A stretch of 25,368 nt of DNA from an uncultured Bacteroidales bacterium (GTDB taxonomy: Bacteria > Bacteroidota > Bacteroidia > Bacteroidales > UBA3663): contig CAJOOX010000203.1 in NCBI GenBank assembly GCA_905236195.1, positions 1 to 25,368 on the forward strand, written 5' to 3'. A program made the translations under genes and the position numbers. Below are positions 8,390 through 15,034 of the stretch, in pieces. Each line of letters opens with the position of its first letter. Position 1 is the stretch's first letter. Under the pieces are notes generated by a model. It did no database searches and was not told the DNA's origin. It saw only the letters and a program-made list of their open reading frames with translations.

Positions 8390-10735
8390 ATGAAACCTTT
8401 ATTATACACCTTATTAATAATTATAGCCTTTCCGATTCATCTTTTGTCCAACGACTGGACCGTACGTCGTGGCGGGAAAGTTTCTCTGTATATTGACAAC
8501 AGAGAAGCCGAGGTTGTAAAAACGACCGGAGACCTGCTTGCACGTGACTTTTCCCAAGTGATGGATGTGAAAGTCCATGTGACCGCCAAGGCCAATAAAT
8601 CACAGATTGTGGCAGGTACGCTGGGAAATAAAGCATTCGAAAAAGCTGTCAGAAAAGCTGGAATCGATGTTTCCGGTATCCGGGGAAAACATGAGGCCTT
8701 TCTAGTGCGTCTCGTGAAGAAACAACTTTGGGTCATCGGATCCGACAAACGCGGTACATCCTATGGTATGTTGGAGATTTCATCCAGGCTAGGGGTTTCT
8801 CCCTGGGAATGGTGGGCTGATGTGACTCCGCTACCCAAGGACGAACTCACGCTCCCAGAAGGTTTTGAAATTGAGGATGCTCCTGCAGTTCCCTACCGCG
8901 GAATCTTTATCAATGACGAAGACTGGGGCATGATGCCTTGGGCCTCGCAGAACTATGAGCCCCGGATGCGTGCCGCCAATGGGGGAGATGCCACACCCGT
9001 CAAGGGAGAAATCGGTCCCTGGACACATGCCCGTATTTTCGAACTCATGCTGCGTCTGCGCGCCAATGTGTTCTGGCCGGCCATGCACGGATGTTCACTG
9101 CCGTTCTACAGCAACTGGGCCAATCAGGAAGCAGCCAACCGGTATGGTATCGTTGTTTCGACTTCCCATTGCGAACCCATGATGCGCAATGCCAACGGCG
9201 AGTGGAAACCCTGGGCCGATGACCTCTCGGGCGGACGCTATAATTATATTACCAATCGCGACTCGGTGCTGCTCTTCTGGCAGCAGAGAGTCAAGGCGCT
9301 CCGGCACAGCGACTGTGTCTATACCCTCGGAATGCGCGGCATACACGACGGTCCGATGCAGGGCGCCAAGACCATTCCCGAACAGGTAACGGCTCTCACA
9401 TCCGTACTCAAGGACCAGCGCGCGATGCTTGCAGAATATATCAATAAGGATGTGACAAAGATTCCCCAGCAGTTCGTGCCTTATAAGGAAGTCCTCGACT
9501 GCTATCGCGCCGGATTGGAGGTGCCCGACGATGTGACCCTCATGTGGTGTGACGACAATTACGGCTATATTACCCATCTGCCCACGGCAGAGGAACGGAA
9601 ACGTTCCGGCGGCAATGGCATCTATTATCACATCTCCTATTGGGGACGACCGCATGACTACACGTGGCTGCCCACCATGCACCCCGAACTGATTCTCTCC
9701 GAGCTCCTGCGCGGCTACGATCACGGTATCGACCGCATCTGGATTCTCAACGTGGGCGACCTCAAGCCCATGGAGTATGAGATCCAGCTCTTTATGGACC
9801 TTGCCTGGAATCCCGAACGGTTCCGCAACTCGGACGCTTTGTCTGCATACACCGACGAATGGTACACCCGTCAGCTGGGTATTGATGCAAGTGGTATTTG
9901 CCGAATGATGACCAAATGGTACAATTTCTGCTGGCCTTACAAACCCGAGTGGATGGGCGGCTCGCGCACGGAGGAAAAAGATCCTTCCTGGAAACAACCG
10001 CATGACCTCCCGCTCGGCGAGGCTCAGTTGCGTCAGCGTCTTGCCCAGGCTGCCGAGCTGGAGTGGCTTCAGTCAACCTATGCCGCAGTGCCGGAGAGCC
10101 GCAAGAATGCATTCTTTGAGCTGGTGGAATATCCTATTCTCTCCACTGTGGGTCAGGCCCAAAAGTGGCATAACTGGCAATTGGCCCGTCACGGTCGCGG
10201 CTATTGGGAGGCTTCGGATGCAGGTCAGAAACTCATCGAGGAATGCAATGAGACCTATAATACTCTGCTTGACGGCAAATGGAAGGGAATGATTTCCCAT
10301 CGTCAGCGCCGGCTTGCGGATTATATGCCCGTGCCCAAAGATACTGCAGTGAAAGCCATGCCTGAAGGACAGAAGGGACTCCTGGTATTCGAGTCCGAAT
10401 CTGTGGTGGGAGAACCTGTGCCCAAAGGTGAGAAGATGGAGATTCCGCTTTCGGTATCGGGAGATAAGGTAAGTCTCGAAATTTTCACACTCCCCTGCCA
10501 TCCCGAAGACGGACAGCAGATACGATATAGCGTTTCTGTCGACGGAAAGGAGGCAAAAGTGCTCGAATTCCACACTGTGGGACGTTCGGAAGAGTGGAAA
10601 CTGAATGTCTATAGCAACCGGGCACGCCGTAAAGTGACACTCCCCGTTGACGGCTCTTTGAATGAGCATAGCCTCACCATTCAGGCACTCGACGAGGGCA
10701 TAAGGATTCAGAAAGTTTATCAGCATGTGCAATAA
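8390..10735 (+). CDS. GH115 glycoside hydrolase (xylan alpha-1,2-glucuronidase type)
   Basis: A 781-residue protein. An N-terminal signal sequence (MKPLLYTLLIIIAFPIHLLS) indicates export to the periplasm or surface. The catalytic region carries the GH115 hallmarks: GIFINDEDWGMMPWA, then FWPAMHGCSLPFY, then TLGMRGIHDGPM, then LMWCDDNYGYI and YHISYWGRPHDYTWL. A beta-sandwich C-terminal part (about 630-781, with SLEIFTLPCHP and YSVSVDG) matches the family's C-terminal domain. GH115 enzymes remove (4-O-methyl)glucuronic acid side chains from xylan, and some act on other glucuronic-acid-bearing glycans. The length is somewhat short for the family (often 800-970), mostly at the C-terminus. The gene stands alone, with terminators or gaps on both sides. 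No SusC/SusD genes are near, and no clear -7 box is seen in the 18 nt after the upstream terminator. Confidence 0.92.
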   Translation: MKPLLYTLLIIIAFPIHLLSNDWTVRRGGKVSLYIDNREAEVVKTTGDLLARDFSQVMDVKVHVTAKANKSQIVAGTLGNKAFEKAVRKAGIDVSGIRGKHEAFLVRLVKKQLWVIGSDKRGTSYGMLEISSRLGVSPWEWWADVTPLPKDELTLPEGFEIEDAPAVPYRGIFINDEDWGMMPWASQNYEPRMRAANGGDATPVKGEIGPWTHARIFELMLRLRANVFWPAMHGCSLPFYSNWANQEAANRYGIVVSTSHCEPMMRNANGEWKPWADDLSGGRYNYITNRDSVLLFWQQRVKALRHSDCVYTLGMRGIHDGPMQGAKTIPEQVTALTSVLKDQRAMLAEYINKDVTKIPQQFVPYKEVLDCYRAGLEVPDDVTLMWCDDNYGYITHLPTAEERKRSGGNGIYYHISYWGRPHDYTWLPTMHPELILSELLRGYDHGIDRIWILNVGDLKPMEYEIQLFMDLAWNPERFRNSDALSAYTDEWYTRQLGIDASGICRMMTKWYNFCWPYKPEWMGGSRTEEKDPSWKQPHDLPLGEAQLRQRLAQAAELEWLQSTYAAVPESRKNAFFELVEYPILSTVGQAQKWHNWQLARHGRGYWEASDAGQKLIEECNETYNTLLDGKWKGMISHRQRRLADYMPVPKDTAVKAMPEGQKGLLVFESESVVGEPVPKGEKMEIPLSVSGDKVSLEIFTLPCHPEDGQQIRYSVSVDGKEAKVLEFHTVGRSEEWKLNVYSNRARRKVTLPVDGSLNEHSLTIQALDEGIRIQKVYQHVQ

Positions 10736-10894
10736 TATACAGAACCCCCAAGCCGTATTAAAAGTTATATTTACCCGGGATTTGATTTCAGACCTCCGTC
10801 AGTTCCAGATGCTCTCAAATTGCAAACCCGAGACCTCAAAACAGGCAGAGGCGGTGGAAAAATGAGCCTTCCTGTGGATTTTCTTCCTGAAAGA
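10736..10894. other. Gap after the GH115 gene with nothing recognisable
   Basis: About 160 nt between the GH115 stop and the rplU promoter. I see no convincing ORF, no strong hairpin with a T run and no repeat. It contains a CCCGGG and a CAAATTGCAAA stretch of no clear meaning. Confidence 0.5.
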
Positions 10895-10926
10895 TTTGGC
10901 CGTTCCCGCTAAAATTCTTATCTTTG
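10895..10926 (+). promoter_or_regulatory. Promoter for rplU-rpmA
   Basis: TTTG (10895-10898), 20 nt, TATCTTTG (10919-10926), a perfect consensus match. The start codon at 11021 lies about 94 nt further on, leaving a long leader compared with 10-35 nt at most other promoters in this window. Confidence 0.85.
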
Positions 10927-10929
10927 CAG

Positions 10930-11010
10930 CCGCTGATTCCGATTTGGGCTCCATCCAAGCGAATGCCAAGTGTGGCGTTCCGCCCTGCGGAGAAACTTAT
11001 TAAAAAGTTT
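10930..11010 (+). promoter_or_regulatory. Possible structured leader of rplU
   Basis: The leader can fold by hand into a three-way junction. An outer stem pairs CCGC (10930-10933) with GCGG (10987-10990). Hairpin A pairs TTGG (10944-10947) with CCAA (10955-10958). Hairpin B pairs GGCG (10974-10977) with CGCC (10981-10984). Then comes a weak hairpin AAACTT/AAGTTT (10993-11010) followed by T residues. Ribosomal protein operons often carry autoregulatory leaders. I cannot match this one to a named family. Confidence 0.35.
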
Positions 11011-11020
11011 TTTATACAAA

Positions 11021-11338
11021 ATGTTTGCAATCGTTGAGATGCAGGGTCAGCAGTTCCGTGTAGAGGCTGGCCAGAAAGTATGTGTCCTCAATATGAAGGA
11101 CGCAAAGGTTGGCGACAAGGTGACCTTCGACAAGGTGCTCCTCGTCAACAATGATGGTGCGGTTCAGGTAGGCACTCCCGTCGTTGACGGCGCTAAGGTA
11201 GTCTGCGAGGTCGCACAGGTAGAAGTTCGTGGCAAGAAGATCATCGTCTTCCACAAGAAGCGTCGCAAGGGCTTCGACAAGAAGACCGGTGCACGTCAGC
11301 ACTTCACCGAGGTGTTAGTTAAAGAAATTGTTGCATAA
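11021..11338 (+). CDS. rplU: 50S ribosomal protein L21
   Basis: A 105-residue protein of the bL21 family, which binds 23S rRNA in the large subunit. It starts MFAIVEMQGQQFRVEAGQ, where the family pattern YAVIxxGGKQYxVxxG is clear. It ends with the conserved KKRRKGFDKKTGARQHFTEV region. The ATG at 11021 is used because longer in-frame starts (10970) lie within the leader and would add a non-homologous tail. It is followed after 22 nt by rpmA, the usual bacterial pair. Confidence 0.97.
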   Translation: MFAIVEMQGQQFRVEAGQKVCVLNMKDAKVGDKVTFDKVLLVNNDGAVQVGTPVVDGAKVVCEVAQVEVRGKKIIVFHKKRRKGFDKKTGARQHFTEVLVKEIVA

Positions 11339-11345
11339 TTAAAGA

Positions 11346-11351
11346 AAGGAG
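11346..11351 (+). promoter_or_regulatory. Shine-Dalgarno site of rpmA
   Basis: AAGGAG lies 9 nt before the rpmA ATG (11361), a full-strength Shine-Dalgarno. Most other starts in the window have no such site, and Bacteroidetes generally do not use one. Confidence 0.7.
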
Positions 11352-11360
11352 AAACTTAGC

Positions 11361-11621
11361 ATGGCACATAAAAAAGGTGTCGGTAGTTCTAAGAACGGCC
11401 GTGAGTCTCATTCCAAACGACTTGGTCTTAAGAAGTTTGGTGGTGAAATCGTAAAAGCTGGCAACATCCTCGTTCGTCAGCGTGGTACTAAGCACAATCC
11501 TGGACTGAACGTAGGTCTTGGCAAGGACGATACGCTTTATGCTCTGACCGACGGTGTTGTAGTTTTCAGCAGAAAACGTAACAACAAGTCATACGTTTCG
11601 ATTCAGCCTCTGGCAGAATAA
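11361..11621 (+). CDS. rpmA: 50S ribosomal protein L27
   Basis: An 86-residue protein of the bL27 family, whose N-terminus reaches towards the peptidyl transferase centre. It starts directly with MAHKKGVGSSKNGRESHSKRLG, so it has no Firmicutes-type cleavable N-terminal extension. The family core GNILVRQRGTKHNPGLNVGLGKDDTLYAL is intact. It is translated from its own Shine-Dalgarno site. A strong hairpin terminator follows at 11644, separating it from serS. Confidence 0.98.
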   Translation: MAHKKGVGSSKNGRESHSKRLGLKKFGGEIVKAGNILVRQRGTKHNPGLNVGLGKDDTLYALTDGVVVFSRKRNNKSYVSIQPLAE

Positions 11622-11643
11622 TCTGTTTGACTGACATCATATC

Positions 11644-11695
11644 GAATCATCGCCTCCCGGCCCTTGGGCTAACATGGGCGATGATTCTTGTTTTT
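11644..11695 (+). terminator. Rho-independent terminator after rpmA
   Basis: An 11-bp perfect stem (GAATCATCGCC at 11644-11654 with GGCGATGATTC at 11677-11687) encloses a second small hairpin (GCCC-TT-GGGC, 11660-11669). It is followed by TTGTTTTT. It should uncouple serS from rplU-rpmA. Confidence 0.88.
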
Positions 11696-11696
11696 A

Positions 11697-11760
11697 AATA
11701 GTCAAATGGTCCAATAGTAAAATAGTCAAATTGTCAAATAGTGAAATAGTCCAATAGTAT
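11697..11760 (+). repeat. 8-bp tandem array abutting the serS start codon
   Basis: Exactly eight 8-bp units with consensus AATAGTCA (variants such as AATGGTCC, AATAGTAA, AATTGTCA) fill 64 nt. They start just after the rpmA terminator T run, and the last base touches the serS ATG at 11761. No TAnnTTTG box and no Shine-Dalgarno are present in the stretch. Confidence 0.95.
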
Positions 11761-13044
11761 ATGTTAACACTCAAGTTGATCACGGAGCAGACCGACCGTG
11801 TAATCAAAGGTCTGAACAAAAAGCACTTCCAAGGTGCTGAGGAGGCTATTCAGAAAGTGATAGCCATGGATGCCGAGCGACGTGCCGCCCAGGCTGCCCT
11901 CGACCAGAAACTTGCTGCCTCCAACCAGGCTGCTAAGGAAATCGGTGCTCTCATGAAAGCCGGCAAGAAGGATGAGGCTGAGGCTGCTAAGGCCCAGGTT
12001 GCTGCCCTTAAGTCCGAATGCAAGGAACTCGAAGACAAGAAGACCCGCATGCAGACTGAAATGGATGCATTCCTCTGCACCATCCCCAATATCCCCTACG
12101 ATGAGGTGCCTGAGGGTTCTTCGGCCGCTGACAACCTTGTGGTGAAGCTCAACGACAAGATGCCTTGTGAGTTGCCCGCCAATCCGAAACCCCATTGGGA
12201 AATCGCTAAAGATCTCAACCTCATTGATTTCGATTTGGGTGTGAAAATCACGGGCGCAGGCTTCCCCGTCTATCGCGGTTTGGGTGCTCGTCTCCAGCGA
12301 GCTCTCATCAATTTCTTCCTCGACCAGGCACGTGCTGCCGGTTATGAGGAGATTATGCCTCCTACGGTGGTGAACCAGGCTTCCGGCTACGGCACGGGAC
12401 AGCTTCCTGACAAGGAAGGCCAGATGTACCACTGCGAGGTGGATGACCTCTATCTTATTCCCACGGCAGAGGTTCCTGTAACCAATATCTACCGAGATGT
12501 GATTCTCAACGAGAAGGAGCTTCCCGTCAAGAACACGGCCTATACGCAGTGTTTCCGCCGTGAGGCCGGCAGCTACGGAAAGGACGTACGTGGCTTGAAC
12601 CGTCTGCACGAGTTCTCGAAGATTGAGATTGTACGCATCGATACGCCCGAGCACAGTGCAGAGAGCCACAAGGAAATGTTGGAACATGTAGAAGGTCTTG
12701 TTCAGAAACTCGGTCTGCCCTACCGTATCCTCCGTCTCTGTGGCGGCGATATGAGTTTCACGTCTTCCGTATGCTACGACTTCGAGGTATATTCCGAAGC
12801 CCAGAAGCGCTGGTTGGAAGTCAGCTCTGTATCCAACTTCGACACTTATCAGGCCAACCGTCTCCACTGCCGTTTCCGTCGCACGGACTCCAAGAAGATT
12901 GAGCTCTGCCACACACTCAACGGCTCTGCTCTCGCTTTGCCCCGCATCGTGGCCGCCATCCTCGAGGACTACCAGCAGGCCGACGGCTCTGTCAAGGTGC
13001 CTGATGTACTGGTTCCCTACATGGGCTGTGAATACATCAGATAA
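11761..13044 (+). CDS. serS: Seryl-tRNA synthetase
   Basis: A 427-residue cytoplasmic class II synthetase that charges tRNA-Ser (and tRNA-Sec where present) with serine. The N-terminal tRNA-binding coiled-coil arm (about 25-110) is rich in Ala, Lys and Glu. The catalytic core shows class II motif 2 (FRREAGSYGKDVRGLNRLHEF, from about residue 264) and motif 3 (NGSALALPRIVAAILEDYQ, from about residue 385). The serine-site sequence LIPTAEVPVTN is also present. The length is normal. Its start is directly preceded by an 8-bp tandem array and a terminator, so the promoter is not obvious. It converges on the flavoprotein gene at 13092. Confidence 0.98.
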   Translation: MLTLKLITEQTDRVIKGLNKKHFQGAEEAIQKVIAMDAERRAAQAALDQKLAASNQAAKEIGALMKAGKKDEAEAAKAQVAALKSECKELEDKKTRMQTEMDAFLCTIPNIPYDEVPEGSSAADNLVVKLNDKMPCELPANPKPHWEIAKDLNLIDFDLGVKITGAGFPVYRGLGARLQRALINFFLDQARAAGYEEIMPPTVVNQASGYGTGQLPDKEGQMYHCEVDDLYLIPTAEVPVTNIYRDVILNEKELPVKNTAYTQCFRREAGSYGKDVRGLNRLHEFSKIEIVRIDTPEHSAESHKEMLEHVEGLVQKLGLPYRILRLCGGDMSFTSSVCYDFEVYSEAQKRWLEVSSVSNFDTYQANRLHCRFRRTDSKKIELCHTLNGSALALPRIVAAILEDYQQADGSVKVPDVLVPYMGCEYIR

Positions 13045-13060
13045 TAGATTATTCTCCCAA

Positions 13061-13092
13061 AATAAAGGCTCGCTTTTCAGCGGGCCTTTATT
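13061..13092. terminator. Bidirectional terminator between serS and the flavoprotein gene
   Basis: A 13-bp stem (AATAAAGGCTCGC at 13061-13073 with GCGGGCCTTTATT at 13080-13092, one wobble pair) has a 6-nt loop. A- and T-rich arm ends let it work in both directions. It overlaps the last base of the flavoprotein stop codon. Confidence 0.8.
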
Positions 13093-14228
13093 CATTGTCT
13101 TTTGTATCCCCACAGCAGTCGGATGAGTCCCAGATAGGTGGTGGGGTAGAGGTCTGTAGAAATGTGGTGGTCGCAGAAGAATCGGAGGAATTTTTCACGG
13201 CCCGGGATGTGGCGGTAGAAATAATCCAGCACCCGGGGACTGTAGAACCGCTCTCGGAGAATACGTCCCTGTCGGATGCTCCGGATGTGAGGTTTCATGC
13301 GCTGGAGGAATTTTTCCGGATGTCCTTCAATGATGCATTCTGCTGCAAACGTTCCCGATGTTAATGCCAGATAGAGACCTTCGCCTACAAGGGGATCGAC
13401 AAACCCGCCTGCATCACCCACCATCAGCACGTTGCGAGGTAACGACCGGGTATTGGTCACACCGCCGTACGGAATATAGGCTCCGCGTATTTCATAGCGC
13501 GAGGCATCGAGCCCCAACGAGGTCATGTAGTCCAACAGCGATTGACGGTAGTCGAATTTTGTGTCGAATGTGTTTATGATACCGATGCAGACATCATTGC
13601 CCGATGGAAAAATCCATGCGTATCCGCCGTCAACCACACCGAAGGCGATGCGTACTTCATCCGTGGGGAAGGTGCATTCCGATTTCGGGATGTGTGTTTC
13701 GAGGCTGAGGCCCATGTGGGCGATATCGAGGTGAAACATGCGTCTGACAGAGCTCTTGGCTCCGTCGGCTGCGATGAGATAATTGTAGTGGAGCTGCGGT
13801 TCACAATCATCCTTCAACGTAATTATCCGGCTGTTGAAGTCAATATCATATTCCCTCTTGCCCTCCAGCATCGTGCCGCCCAGCTGTTTGTAGTATTCCA
13901 CCAGTTGGAAATCAAAACTGCGGCGTCTGACCAGCCGGTAGCCGATTTCTGTTTCGGAAGCGCACAAGCGTCGATTCCGGTCGTAAACACTCGCCTTCCG
14001 AGTCTGGTCACAGAAGAGTGAGGCCAGTTGAGATTCGTCTTTTTCATCCATCAGATGACGGATGCGATTGTAGGTCTTGAGCGTCACAAGACCGGCGCAG
14101 GTCTTGTCCCGTGGAAACGTAGCCCGGTCAATGACGCAGACAGGAAGCCCGGCTTTCTGCAATAAAATTGCGGCGGAGATGCCAGAAGGACCTCCGCCGA
14201 GTATGATGGTATGGTAGTTTTTGACCAT
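13092..14228 (-). CDS. FAD-dependent oxidoreductase, geranylgeranyl reductase family
   Basis: A 378-residue cytoplasmic flavoprotein. It shows the dinucleotide-binding GGGPSG at the N-terminus with VIDRATFPRDKTCAG, the GYAWIFP motif near the middle, and the second FAD motif GDAGGFVDPLVGEGLYLALTSG. This is the order seen in geranylgeranyl-reductase-like members of the PHBH superfamily. In archaea and phototrophs these reduce isoprenoid chains. The bacterial homologues are mostly uncharacterised, so the substrate is unknown here. The gene begins 3 nt after the stop of the DUF4923 gene on the same strand, and no separate promoter fits, so the two are co-transcribed. Confidence 0.85.
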   Translation of the reverse strand: MVKNYHTIILGGGPSGISAAILLQKAGLPVCVIDRATFPRDKTCAGLVTLKTYNRIRHLMDEKDESQLASLFCDQTRKASVYDRNRRLCASETEIGYRLVRRRSFDFQLVEYYKQLGGTMLEGKREYDIDFNSRIITLKDDCEPQLHYNYLIAADGAKSSVRRMFHLDIAHMGLSLETHIPKSECTFPTDEVRIAFGVVDGGYAWIFPSGNDVCIGIINTFDTKFDYRQSLLDYMTSLGLDASRYEIRGAYIPYGGVTNTRSLPRNVLMVGDAGGFVDPLVGEGLYLALTSGTFAAECIIEGHPEKFLQRMKPHIRSIRQGRILRERFYSPRVLDYFYRHIPGREKFLRFFCDHHISTDLYPTTYLGLIRLLWGYKRQ

Positions 14229-14231
14229 ACT

Positions 14232-14969
14232 TTATTTCGAGAACTTGAAGCCCACCTTCATGCCGTCATAATTGGATGCGATGCTGGTGATGGTCGAAAG
14301 CGAAGAGAATTTTGAACTCAGTGCTGTGAACAGTGTCAGGAGTTTCGAAGCATCGAAGCAGAGACTCATGGTCGAACCGGATACGGTGACATAAGTTTTG
14401 ACACTCAGGCCTGTTGTGGTTTTGATGGTGATGGTCTTCGTCTCGGAGTCGAAAGTGTAAGTGCCGGAAAGGCTGCGGGAGCCTACACCATAAGTGCAGG
14501 TGCCGTCATTGTTGAAGGTGAACTTCAGCGTGCCTTCCTTGATGCCCACTACCTTATAATATTTAGCAAGTTTGGTTTCCACTTTCTGTGCCACTGCGGC
14601 ACCGCCTGCCTTCGTGAGGAGGTTATCGCTTTCAAACTGTACGGCAGGCGCGGTATAAGTCCAGGTGCCCAGAATAGAGGAGGCGGTAGTCGTAACATCG
14701 CCGGCTACGGCGGAAATCACATTGCCCAGAATGTTGCCCACCTCGCTGGAGTTCGATCCGGTTACGCTCGATGTCACGCTGTTGAGGATGTCGCCGAGCG
14801 CATTGGAGGATGAACTGCTGCCGCTGTTCTGACCCTCAGAGGAGGACGAAGAGGAGGAAGAGCCGGCAAGTGAGCCGAGAATATTGTTCAGAAAACTCTG
14901 TGCCTGTGTCTCCTGAGGCACAGCGGTCAGCCCGAAAGCAAGGGCGAGGGAAAGAATGATTTTTTTCAT
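14232..14969 (-). CDS. DUF4923 family secreted protein with serine-rich linker
   Basis: A 245-residue protein. A signal peptide (residues 1-23, ending TQA-Q) is followed by a low-complexity serine-rich region (about 33-57, two runs of Ser). A C-terminal domain starts at SILGTWTYTAPAVQFESDNLLTKAGG and includes TFNNDGTCTYG and a beta-rich end. This matches my memory of the DUF4923 family, which is restricted to Bacteroidetes and has no known function. The lipocalin-like pattern (GTWxY..., FNNDGT) suggests a small beta-barrel, but that is inference. It lies 65 nt downstream of malQ and 3 nt upstream of the flavoprotein gene. No standard promoter is seen in the 65 nt, so read-through from malQ is likely. 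Confidence 0.75.
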   Translation of the reverse strand: MKKIILSLALAFGLTAVPQETQAQSFLNNILGSLAGSSSSSSSSEGQNSGSSSSSNALGDILNSVTSSVTGSNSSEVGNILGNVISAVAGDVTTTASSILGTWTYTAPAVQFESDNLLTKAGGAAVAQKVETKLAKYYKVVGIKEGTLKFTFNNDGTCTYGVGSRSLSGTYTFDSETKTITIKTTTGLSVKTYVTVSGSTMSLCFDASKLLTLFTALSSKFSSLSTITSIASNYDGMKVGFKFSK

Positions 14970-14991
14970 AATTTTATTTTTTTTGTAATGA

Positions 14992-15009
14992 CGTTATATC
15001 GTTATATCG
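14992..15009. repeat. Short 8-bp repeat between malQ and the DUF4923 gene
   Basis: Two copies plus 2 nt of CGTTATAT in the 65-nt gap, followed by a looser 8-nt echo (GAAATCCT, GAAATCCC, 15009-15024). It resembles the 8-9 bp arrays upstream of serS and guaA in period but not in sequence. Confidence 0.6.
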
Positions 15010-15034
15010 AAATCCTGAAATCCCAATCTAAAAA

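Noticed and set aside
8278..8496. Plus-strand open frame of 72 codons spanning the TPR terminator
   Set aside because: It overlaps the end of the TPR gene, the terminator and the GH115 signal peptide in another frame. It has no features of its own.
11764..13113. Long minus-strand open frame (449 codons) opposite serS
   Set aside because: serS has all class II synthetase motifs. The antisense product lacks recognisable domains and overlaps the terminator.
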